Below, one piece after another: positions 54,203 through 61,366 of a stretch of DNA of 64,000 nt. Both the position numbers and the translations under genes were made by a program. The DNA lies in NCBI GenBank assembly GCA_037718865.1, contig JBBJMP010000008.1, positions 124,001 through 188,000 on the forward strand. The letters run 5' to 3'. The DNA comes from JADCRZ01 sp037718865. Its GTDB lineage: Bacteria > Bacteroidota > Bacteroidia > Chitinophagales > Chitinophagaceae. The stretch's first letter is position 1. Each line of letters starts with the position of its first letter. The notes beneath the pieces are model-generated. The model did no database searches, was not told the origin of the DNA, and was given only the letters and a program-made list of their open reading frames with translations.

Positions 54203-55069
54203 TTAATTAAATATCTTTTGTGAAAATTCAGCAGAAACGCTTTCCGTCTGGTTAATTTGTGCAGCTCCCATTGCAGCAAGCGCATTAGCCGTTTGTGCAT
54301 CAAGAAGTCTCCTGGTAATATTGCCAGTGGTGGCTCTTAAGATCTTGCAGAAATGATAGGTGAAATACCCGCGAATTATTCCTGAGATAGATCCTTCCAT
54401 AGACACCTGGTTGTCTTTACAAGCCGCCCACAGGGTGTGATTCGTTCCTGCAACAGGTACGATGGCCCTTGTTTTAGTGAGGTATTCACTATATTGTTCA
54501 GTCTTTTTTGGCTTAAGATCCTTTGCATAGCTGAAGTAAAATTCATCTTCCAGCATAGGTTCTATAAAGCGTGGCGTTTCGAAGCTGGTTTCACCACTAA
54601 ATTCATTGAGGTTAAGATTAAGGTTCCTGGTGCCTGTACCGGAATGACAGCAGTCAAAAATTACTTCCAGGTTAACGCCTGGCTTTAATTTACCGGTGAA
54701 GATTTCTTTGAACTGGTCATCAGTAAAAACACCCGCTGTTGTATAGTCGTGCGGAACTATTGCTTCATCAAGGCCATCAATTTCCAGGTCCGGACCAACA
54801 TTGGCGACGCGGGTACCGTGGCCTGAGTAATAAAATACCAGGCTATCGCCGGCAGCGCAATCCTGTAATAGCCAGTTTAGATAGATACCGATGTTTTGTT
54901 TTTTGGCATTTTGGTTTGTCAGAATTTTAATGTCTGCCGGTGCAAATCCACATAATACCAGGGTGCTTGCCATGTCTCTGGCGTCGTTAACGCAACCATT
55001 TAGATCGGGACCGCCTGTCCCTATAGGGGCATAATCGTTAATCCCTACTACTACTGCTTTTTTTTTCAT
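54203..55069 (-). CDS. Metacaspase (peptidase C14 family)
   Basis: 288 residues, no signal peptide. Caspase-fold features in order: start strand KKKAVVVGINDYAP, DLNGCVNDARDMASTL, catalytic H84 in LVFYYSGHGTR, the LEIDGLDEAIVPHDY loop, and catalytic C141 in EVIFDCCHSGTGTRN. The two active residues and acidic S1-pocket context fit bacterial type I-like metacaspases, which cleave after Arg or Lys. About 140 residues follow the catalytic core with no recognised partner domain. It is encoded just before the trypsin-like protease and diverges from the TPR-CHAT gene. The leader carries the duplicated hairpin. Whether it needs calcium cannot be told. Confidence 0.9.
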   Translation of the reverse strand: MKKKAVVVGINDYAPIGTGGPDLNGCVNDARDMASTLVLCGFAPADIKILTNQNAKKQNIGIYLNWLLQDCAAGDSLVFYYSGHGTRVANVGPDLEIDGLDEAIVPHDYTTAGVFTDDQFKEIFTGKLKPGVNLEVIFDCCHSGTGTRNLNLNLNEFSGETSFETPRFIEPMLEDEFYFSYAKDLKPKKTEQYSEYLTKTRAIVPVAGTNHTLWAACKDNQVSMEGSISGIIRGYFTYHFCKILRATTGNITRRLLDAQTANALAAMGAAQINQTESVSAEFSQKIFN

Positions 55070-55083
55070 GTTTAAGGTTTTTG

Positions 55084-55117
55084 TTTTCCTACTCTGTTAC
55101 GGCTTTTCGGATACGCC
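55084..55117 (-). promoter_or_regulatory. Conserved leader hairpin before metacaspase gene (copy B)
   Basis: Near-copy of 54152-54188, about 14 bases before the metacaspase ATG. On the minus strand GGCGTATCCGAAAAGCC then GTAACAGAGTAGGAAAA. Here the stem is ACGGC/GCCGT (55115-55119 with 55099-55103). Compared with copy A, one A-U pair has become C-G, a compensatory change that supports an RNA structure. Confidence 0.6.
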
Positions 55118-55133
55118 GTGTTCCTTGAATTAA

Positions 55134-55143
55134 TGAACGTTCA
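55134..55143. promoter_or_regulatory. Small palindrome in divergent protease promoter region
   Basis: TGAACGTTCA, a perfect 10-base palindrome in the 200-bp region separating the metacaspase and TPR-CHAT genes. It is too short to call an operator with confidence. Confidence 0.2.
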
Positions 55144-55269
55144 ATTATATATGACAGAATGGAAACAAGGTCAACAGTGATCTCAAATAAATTTTTCAGG
55201 GCTTCGTTAGCCGCATAAATATTATTTTTATCCCTTCCTGAACGCCGTTAATTCACTCATTCGGAAGTA

Positions 55270-58200
55270 ATGAACATAAAAGGCCCAAAAAATTATTTTG
55301 CGGGATTGTTTATCACCTTAAGCGTGGTGGTTTTAATACATGTCTTTGTAGAAAAAAGCCATCTTCCCAAGGTAGAGAACGATAACACTGTTGAAACAAC
55401 CAGGGGGAACTTACGTGAAGATGTACCCAACCTATACTATTATAAACATCCCTATCTATCAAAAGCGCATAAGCTGAATGAAGAAATAAAGTATGATAGC
55501 GCCATTTATTATTATAAGGAGGCCGCTGCAAAATTCGAACATGAACAGCAGTGGCAAAGTTACGTTTGGGTAAACAGCTATATCGGACGGCTTTACCTGC
55601 GGATATCCGGCAAAAACTATAAGGACGCCTTCCCGTTCTTACAAAAAGCTATCAAAACAGGCAGTCAGAAGCTGCGCCGGAATGATCCGTATATGGCAAT
55701 AACGCTCTATCACCTGGGGTTGTATTATCACAATGATGGGAATGCCGATTCATCTTTAAATGCCTATAACGAAGCCTTGAAAATACTGATCAACAATTAC
55801 GGAAAAGTAAATCTGTATACATCAGACGTGCATGAGGCGATGGGTGATTTACTCCTGGAAGTATCTTTTAATAATACGGAGGCAGAACAGCATTACCTGA
55901 CAAGTATCAACATTAAAGAAGGGCTTCCTGCCGAACAGAAAGATTCCGTACTGACGGACAGCTATTATAAATTGTTGAAACTGTATATGCTGATCGAAGA
56001 TTTTGAAAAAGCACAGACATATTGTTATAAGGCAATCCAGTTTCTGCCGTATGTAAAAAATCATAAGCTGGCCTGGGCAGAGCTGGTGGAGGGTGTACTA
56101 GCAGATGTTTACCAGGAACAACACTTGTATCAAAAAGCTATTCCTTCGTTAAAAAATGCGATCCGCATCAATAACGAAAATATAGATGGAGACAAAGGGT
56201 ATTTGTCTTTTTACTACCATTCTTTAGGAGACATTTATAGCAAAACCCGGGCTTATGATTCAGCCATCTTCTTTTATAAAAAATCACTGAAATTAACGCA
56301 CGATGCATCTCTCTTTGAGAACCAGCTCCTGCGGGCTTCTGCGGTACATTACTCATTAGGAATGACCTTCCTCCATTTGAAAAGCTACCCCGCCGCCTTA
56401 ACGCATTTATCCAAATGCCTTAACATGCGACTGGAGATCTATGGCAGTAAACATATCGAAACCGCCCTGGCCTTTCAGGGCATTGGCAACTTATACCAGG
56501 AGAGCGGCTTAAATGATTCTGCACTAACCTATTTCCAGCAAGGCATAACGGCGTGTTCAAAAGCCTCTGCAGGTACGGCGTTTCATGCTGTTCCTTTGGT
56601 ATCCGATATAAATGTCAGCTTAGTTGCATACCAGGTAATAAAAGACAAGGCCTTTGTGCTTAAACAAGCACACAACCGTAATCCTGCAGATCTTAACATG
56701 TTGGTCGCATCCATGGCGTACTATTGCCTGGCTGATACGCTGATGAGTTTATTTGGGACAGAGTATGACCGGGAGACGGCACAACTGTTATATGCCAAAA
56801 ATATCAACAGCATTTATGAAGAAGCAATAGATTGTGCTACAGAGCTACATAAAAAAACCGGCAACGCCAGGTATCTTGATGTTGTTTTTAATTTTATGGA
56901 CAAACGAAAATCAAGGCTGTTACTGGGTGCCCTCGATGAAGCAGAAATGCTGAAACAATCTGCAGTAGGTGCAAATGACCTGAAAATGCTCCGTCAATTA
57001 CAGCACGAGCGAACGTTTCTACAAAGTCAATTAGAGGAAGTGAATGGGGGAGATGACCCTGATGACCATGTTCTTAAGGTACTGCATAACCGCACCTATG
57101 AAAATGAATCAAAGATCAAGGCGTTTAAAGAAAGATTACATGCCGGCTATCCATATTATGCAAGTATGCAACGTGCAGAAGATACCGTTCAGTTACAAGA
57201 TCTGCAATCTTATTCCACGAACAACAATGCATTGGTGCTGGACTATTTCTGGGGCGATAAAGCCATTTATGCCATAGGCATCTATAAAGGTAAGAGCAAC
57301 CTGATAAAGATGGAAAATAAAAACGGAGTGGAAGCAAACATAGATACCTTAAAAACATCTTTCAAAAACGGATATGTTTCAGCCAACCGGAATAACGACT
57401 TTGTTTCCTTCCAAAACAGCTCCTATTACCTGTATTGTTCTTTAGTTAAGCCCATGATTGATCGGTTCCAGCTGCGGTTAACAGAAACTACAGACAAACC
57501 TGTTATTATTGTGATTCCTGATGGATTGGTTAATGATCTGCCTTTTGAAGCCTTGGTCACAGCACCTGTAGTTGACAAGGATGCAGACTACCGGAAACTG
57601 AATTACCTGATCGGCAGTTTTGCAGTCAGCTATAATTACTCAGCCCGGTTACTGCTGAAAGAGCATCTGAAACAAGTCATGGGTCAACGTTGCCGGGTCC
57701 TTGGCTTAAGTTATTCAAAAGATTCACCTGTTGAAAACCAAACAGGAAAATTGCATGCTTTGAGAAACATTTCTGCCAATGAATTGCCAGGGTCCGCAAA
57801 AGAATTAAAGTCTGTTTCCTTATATATGGACGGTGCATTTTATATGGGCGAAGAAGCAACAGAAGGCCTGTTTAAAAGAGAAGCACCCAACTTCGATATA
57901 TTACACCTGGCATTACATGGACAAGCAGATAGCAGCAATTCTCATGGTTCCAGGCTTATGTTTAAAAAAGGAGATGATAGCCTGAACGATGAACGTTTGT
58001 ATGCGTATGAGATTTACAATATCCCCATTAAGGCCAGGCTGGCAGTACTAAGTGCTTGTGAATCAGGAACGGGCAAATTAAACCCGGGAGAAGGAATGTA
58101 TAGCATTGCCCGGGCATTTATGTTTGCCGGGTGTCCGTCAGTAGTCATGAGCTTCTGGAAAGTAAATGACAATCTAACAGCAGCAATCATTGAAGATTTT

Positions 58201-58476
58201 TATAAACAATTGTCAGCAGGAGTCGGCATTGATCAGTCTCTGCGGAAAGCAAAACTTGACTATATGGAGAAGGCTGATCGCAGAAGTGCCCATCCGGCTT
58301 ACTGGGCAGCATTTGTAGCTATGGGGAAAATGGAACCCGTTATTAACACCGCCGGGAATCATCGGACTACGACCCCTATCGCCATCATTCTTATAGGAAT
58401 AGGCGCTTATTTGATAGTAAAGTTTTCCCGAAGAAAACGAAGGGGACGTAAATACAGCTTCCAAGTTTGGAACTGA
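55270..58476 (+). CDS. Membrane TPR-CHAT protein (caspase-like)
   Basis: 1068 residues. An N-terminal hydrophobic anchor (about 9-27, YFAGLFITLSVVVLIHVFV) precedes TPR-type helices (about 60-480) and a linker. The CHAT caspase-like domain lies at about 720-1020, with catalytic H883 in ILHLALHGQAD and C930 in LAVLSACESGTGK. A second transmembrane helix (about 1037-1055) is followed by a basic tail, KFSRRKRRGRK. Basic residues at both ends predict both termini in the cytosol and the TPR and CHAT domains in the periplasm. TPR-CHAT proteins act as signal-gated proteases in several bacterial conflict systems. The TPR array would be the sensor. Divergent from the metacaspase gene. Confidence 0.88.
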   Translation: MNIKGPKNYFAGLFITLSVVVLIHVFVEKSHLPKVENDNTVETTRGNLREDVPNLYYYKHPYLSKAHKLNEEIKYDSAIYYYKEAAAKFEHEQQWQSYVWVNSYIGRLYLRISGKNYKDAFPFLQKAIKTGSQKLRRNDPYMAITLYHLGLYYHNDGNADSSLNAYNEALKILINNYGKVNLYTSDVHEAMGDLLLEVSFNNTEAEQHYLTSINIKEGLPAEQKDSVLTDSYYKLLKLYMLIEDFEKAQTYCYKAIQFLPYVKNHKLAWAELVEGVLADVYQEQHLYQKAIPSLKNAIRINNENIDGDKGYLSFYYHSLGDIYSKTRAYDSAIFFYKKSLKLTHDASLFENQLLRASAVHYSLGMTFLHLKSYPAALTHLSKCLNMRLEIYGSKHIETALAFQGIGNLYQESGLNDSALTYFQQGITACSKASAGTAFHAVPLVSDINVSLVAYQVIKDKAFVLKQAHNRNPADLNMLVASMAYYCLADTLMSLFGTEYDRETAQLLYAKNINSIYEEAIDCATELHKKTGNARYLDVVFNFMDKRKSRLLLGALDEAEMLKQSAVGANDLKMLRQLQHERTFLQSQLEEVNGGDDPDDHVLKVLHNRTYENESKIKAFKERLHAGYPYYASMQRAEDTVQLQDLQSYSTNNNALVLDYFWGDKAIYAIGIYKGKSNLIKMENKNGVEANIDTLKTSFKNGYVSANRNNDFVSFQNSSYYLYCSLVKPMIDRFQLRLTETTDKPVIIVIPDGLVNDLPFEALVTAPVVDKDADYRKLNYLIGSFAVSYNYSARLLLKEHLKQVMGQRCRVLGLSYSKDSPVENQTGKLHALRNISANELPGSAKELKSVSLYMDGAFYMGEEATEGLFKREAPNFDILHLALHGQADSSNSHGSRLMFKKGDDSLNDERLYAYEIYNIPIKARLAVLSACESGTGKLNPGEGMYSIARAFMFAGCPSVVMSFWKVNDNLTAAIIEDFYKQLSAGVGIDQSLRKAKLDYMEKADRRSAHPAYWAAFVAMGKMEPVINTAGNHRTTTPIAIILIGIGAYLIVKFSRRKRRGRKYSFQVWN

Positions 58477-58589
58477 AAATCCGGAAACAGGAAAACATTT
58501 TGATGTGAGCGGCCTTTTTATACAGGAAAAGCAACTGGCACGACGTTAGCCATTATGTAATCGGTTTTTCATAGGATATTGGATTAAAA

Positions 58590-58622
58590 GCGGGGCTGGA
58601 TTTCTATCCTGGTCCCTTTTTT
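58590..58622 (+). terminator. Possible terminator after TPR-CHAT gene
   Basis: An imperfect GC-rich hairpin (GGGGCTGGAT ... ATCCTGGTCCC) is followed by six T residues. The inner GGAT-TTCT-ATCC stem is perfect but the outer part has mismatches, and it is more than 110 bp from the stop codon, so this is a weak call. Confidence 0.35.
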
Positions 58623-58660
58623 ATTTTCCGCATTCCTTTCCGTTAGTCAGTCTTAAATTA

Positions 58661-59083
58661 TTATTGTCTCAGGCTTAGCTGTTTACCTAATAACTTATTT
58701 TCTAAAGAAGGAGTTATCTGCTTTGCTTTAAAAAGTATAGTAACGTTATCTGTAGTGCTCGTAACTTCAAATACCTTGTTGCCTTTATAGATGATATTAA
58801 ATTCCTTACAAATGCATCCAGGTTGCTTCGGCGGTCTTTTTACCGCTTCAATTTGAAATCCTTCACAGGGTTGGTCGCCATCCTGACATTCAAATGCAAA
58901 CATGTTTCCCTCTGCTACCGCATTCATTGAACTCAGCGGATTGTTTGATTTGGCAGCTGAATTATCCGTTATGCCGGAAACGGAAAACTTAATGCGTTCT
59001 TTAAAATATACACCACGATCGGAACAGCCCCTAAATAAACCAGAGCTGACAAGTACAAATAAAGCAAGTAATGTCTTTCTCAT
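58661..59083 (-). CDS. Small Cys-containing exported protein, probably lipoprotein
   Basis: 140 residues. N-terminal signal MRKTLLALFVLVSSGLFRGC with a plausible but non-ideal lipobox (FRGC). The mature part has further cysteines in FECQDGDQPCEGF and GCICKEF that could form disulfides, and a beta-rich C-terminal half (VFEVTSTTDNVTILFKA). No family recognised. It lies 42 bp downstream of the anti-sigma-like gene on the same strand, so it may belong to the sigma-factor transcript. Confidence 0.65.
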   Translation of the reverse strand: MRKTLLALFVLVSSGLFRGCSDRGVYFKERIKFSVSGITDNSAAKSNNPLSSMNAVAEGNMFAFECQDGDQPCEGFQIEAVKRPPKQPGCICKEFNIIYKGNKVFEVTSTTDNVTILFKAKQITPSLENKLLGKQLSLRQ

Positions 59084-59125
59084 AAACGATTATTTATTTA
59101 ATTTGTTAAAGGATAAGCAGGTAAC

Positions 59126-59914
59126 CTACCATTTATCTAAAATTTGAATTGCTTGTTTACTATATTCATTATTATCTCTTGCTACTTCTTCTAATACATA
59201 CCTTGCCTCTTTCAATTTTCCCTGCTTCAAATAACTAAGGCTCAGATACCATGTAGACTCTGCTGCATATTCTTTGTATCTACCCAGATATTTTTTAAAG
59301 GTATTTTCAGCGTCACGAGCTCTATCGCCGGATAAGTAGGCATTTCCCAAATAAAAAAGAATTGTTTCATCTTCTTTTTTAGCCAGCATACTTTCAAACA
59401 ATGTGATACTTTCCTGATAGTTCTTTTGATTATATGCCTGAAAGGCTTGTCTTCTTTCTGTTAAAGTATCAGATGGTAATCCGCGGGTACCTTGTTCCAG
59501 GTCGATATAAGGTTTATGATAGGCCTGGAAAATTCTTTCACTATCCGGCTTATCATTCAAAACAGTAAACAACAACCCTGATGTAAGTATCAATCCTATA
59601 ACCGCTGCTGCTACCAGGGAATATCTTTTTCGATACACGTTCCTTAAAGAAAAAACATTACTGTTTACTAAAGCTTCGCCCTCCGCTTCAGTAATTCCCT
59701 CGTCTATTTTCTCGTGCAAAGCCCCTAGCTTTAAAGACCATTGTTTTCTGCCTGCAAGCTTAATGTTCTGTATAATTTCAGATTGCGTCGCAACTTCGTT
59801 TTTGAACTGATTATCGGAACCAAGCTTTTCATTAAATTCTTTAAGCAAAACTCCGCTGAGCTCTCCCAATAAATACTGCTCTATCAAATCTTCCTTATTA
59901 GAATCGTCAATCAT
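59126..59914 (-). CDS. Anti-sigma-like membrane protein with TPR domain
   Basis: 262 residues. The N-terminal part (1-97) starts NKEDLIEQYLLGELSG, resembling the short cytosolic helices of anti-sigma factors that begin with an LIEQYLxGELS motif. One transmembrane helix follows (about 99-119, SLVAAAVIGLILTSGLLFTV). The periplasmic part contains TPR-like repeats: RQAFQAYNQKNYQESITLFE, DETILFYLGNAYLSGDRARD, and AESTWYLSLSYLKQGKLKEA. The ATG overlaps the stop of the ECF sigma gene by four bases (ATGA), so the two proteins are translationally coupled and probably interact. The TPRs may bind the TPR-CHAT protein or a periplasmic signal; that is inference. Confidence 0.8.
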   Translation of the reverse strand: MIDDSNKEDLIEQYLLGELSGVLLKEFNEKLGSDNQFKNEVATQSEIIQNIKLAGRKQWSLKLGALHEKIDEGITEAEGEALVNSNVFSLRNVYRKRYSLVAAAVIGLILTSGLLFTVLNDKPDSERIFQAYHKPYIDLEQGTRGLPSDTLTERRQAFQAYNQKNYQESITLFESMLAKKEDETILFYLGNAYLSGDRARDAENTFKKYLGRYKEYAAESTWYLSLSYLKQGKLKEARYVLEEVARDNNEYSKQAIQILDKW

Positions 59915-60477
59915 ACAGATTGCATTTCGATAGATATAAAAGATTGCCTTAACCTGTCTTTACATCTGAATTTTTGTTGCTTGGCAACGCTTGCCGTTTT
60001 ATAATTTAACTTAACCGCCAGTTGTTCAAAACTCAGACCTTCATAATAAAATCCGATCAACAGACTTTGGCAAGGCTCACCGAGTGACGCAATGGCCTGT
60101 TGAATTTTTTGAGAATCCGGTAGTATAACTTCATGTTCGCTGGCTTGTCTCACAGAGCCTTCTACATCCGTATACTCTTCGATATCAACAAAACTCTTTT
60201 TTCCCCGCAACATATAGAGCCACTTATATCTGCAAATTGAATAAATGAACGTTTTTACCTTACAGGTTAAAATAAAATCTTTTCGCCAGGCTTTCTCCAG
60301 AAAATCAAGAATACTTTCCTGGTATAAATCCTTTGCGTCATCTTCATTCCCATTATTTGACATGACCAACTTCCGGATCATTGGCCAGTACGTATAATAC
60401 AGATAATTTACAGCAGTGTCATCATGATTTCTTAAAGCCAGCATCAGTTCTTCGTCAGTGAATGCCTTATTAGTCAT
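59911..60477 (-). CDS. ECF-type RNA polymerase sigma factor
   Basis: 188 residues. Region 2 includes DDTAVNYLYYTYWPMIRKLV, the DAKDLYQESILDFLEK core-binding segment and a KTFIYSICRYKWLYMLRGK promoter-melting helix. Region 4 has SLGEPCQSLLIGFYYEGLSF followed by the helix-turn-helix LAVKLNYKTASVAKQQKFRC. The size and two-region structure are typical of ECF sigma factors. It is cotranscribed with its anti-sigma-like partner. A possible own-type promoter lies at 60525-60553. Confidence 0.9.
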   Translation of the reverse strand: MTNKAFTDEELMLALRNHDDTAVNYLYYTYWPMIRKLVMSNNGNEDDAKDLYQESILDFLEKAWRKDFILTCKVKTFIYSICRYKWLYMLRGKKSFVDIEEYTDVEGSVRQASEHEVILPDSQKIQQAIASLGEPCQSLLIGFYYEGLSFEQLAVKLNYKTASVAKQQKFRCKDRLRQSFISIEMQSV

Positions 60478-60524
60478 TTCAACAAATGATTAGATATTAA
60501 ATACAGTATTCTTAATCATCCATG

Positions 60525-60553
60525 GAAAAGTAATATATAATATATTGTTCAAA
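60525..60553 (-). promoter_or_regulatory. Candidate promoter of ECF sigma operon
   Basis: On the minus strand TTTG is followed after 17 bases by TACTTTTC, one base off the Bacteroidota -33/-7 consensus (TTTG, TAnnTTTG). It is about 48 bp upstream of the sigma factor start. Confidence 0.3.
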
Positions 60554-60646
60554 CTGTCAAAAGTCAACAGGTACAAAGAAACAAATTATCTGCATTAAAA
60601 CGCCAAAGCCAGGTGTCACAATACAAACGGGCAATAATATCCATGC

Positions 60647-60680
60647 CTGTTTCAGCCCAATAAAATGGTGGCTGAAACAG
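60647..60680. promoter_or_regulatory. Perfect inverted repeat in divergent region
   Basis: CTGTTTCAGCC (60647-60657) and GGCTGAAACAG (60670-60680), 11-base arms around 12 bases. There is no T-run on either strand, so an operator or structural site is more likely than a terminator. Confidence 0.35.
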
Positions 60681-60780
60681 CCCTTATATTGTCGCATTAA
60701 CACCCGTTGAAATGCAGTTCGCGCCAATATCTTTGGCAATGAATCGGCATTTAATTTAAACACAAATAAAACGAAACATT

Positions 60781-61254
60781 ATGCAAAAGATCACCCCATT
60801 CTTATGGTTCGACGGCAATGCCGAAGAGGCTATGCAATTTTATACTTCCATTTTTAAGCATGCAAAGGTTAAGGAAGTCACCCGTTACGGAGCAGGAGGG
60901 CCAGTGCCTGAAGGAACGGTAATGACGGGGACGTTTGAACTCGATGGACAGGAATTTTTCGCACTGAACGGCGGCCCTCAATTCAAATTCACGGAAGCAA
61001 TATCTTTTTTTGTGAACTGTGAAACACAGCAGGAAGTAGACGAGTTCTGGGAGAAGCTTTCTGAAGGTGGAGAAAAGTCGAGGTGCGGCTGGCTGAAGGA
61101 TAAATACGGTCTTTCATGGCAAATCATTCCTTCTGTCTTGGGCAAACTATTAAGAGACAAAGATTCCGGGAAATCACAAAGGGTGATGAACGCCATGCTT
61201 CAAATGGATAAGATAGATATCAAGACCTTAGAGCAGGCATACGAGCAACAATAA
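60781..61254 (+). CDS. VOC/PhnB-like superfamily protein
   Basis: 157 residues of the vicinal-oxygen-chelate fold in the PhnB/3-demethylubiquinone-methyltransferase-like subgroup: ITPFLWFDGNAEEAMQFYTS, GPVPEGTVMTGTFELDGQEF, ALNGGPQFKFTEAISFFVNC and CGWLKDKYGLSWQIIPSVLG. Many members carry no assigned chemistry; the fold supports metal-dependent isomerisation, dioxygenation or antibiotic binding. Single-gene transcript with respect to neighbours; cytosolic. Confidence 0.88.
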   Translation: MQKITPFLWFDGNAEEAMQFYTSIFKHAKVKEVTRYGAGGPVPEGTVMTGTFELDGQEFFALNGGPQFKFTEAISFFVNCETQQEVDEFWEKLSEGGEKSRCGWLKDKYGLSWQIIPSVLGKLLRDKDSGKSQRVMNAMLQMDKIDIKTLEQAYEQQ

Positions 61255-61289
61255 AGAATCACCTATACTTCAAACCAGTAAAGTATCAG

Positions 61290-61331
61290 AAAAAGCGGCC
61301 CAGCACTTTTAAGCTACAGGTGCAGGGCCGC
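61290..61331 (-). terminator. Strong terminator of fibre gene
   Basis: On the minus strand GCGGCCC-T-GCAC pairs with GTGC-T-GGGCCGC (arms 61295-61306 and 61320-61331, one central mismatch), followed directly by TTTTTC. It ends the gene with stop at 61367 and also sits between two converging genes. Confidence 0.85.
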
Positions 61332-61366
61332 ATAATGATGAAAGCCGAAATCCCTACGGTAAGTAA

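Larger units (their letters stand above)
60478..60780. other. Divergent region between sigma gene and VOC gene
   Basis: About 300 bases without a credible gene. It contains the promoter-like pair at 60525-60553 and an inverted repeat at 60647-60680, listed separately. Confidence 0.5.

Noticed and set aside
53122..58476. Bacterial gasdermin or type III-E CRISPR effector set
   Set aside because: Caspase-like and TPR-CHAT proteases invite this reading, but no gasdermin-like pore protein, gRAMP/Cas7-11 or repeat array is in the window.
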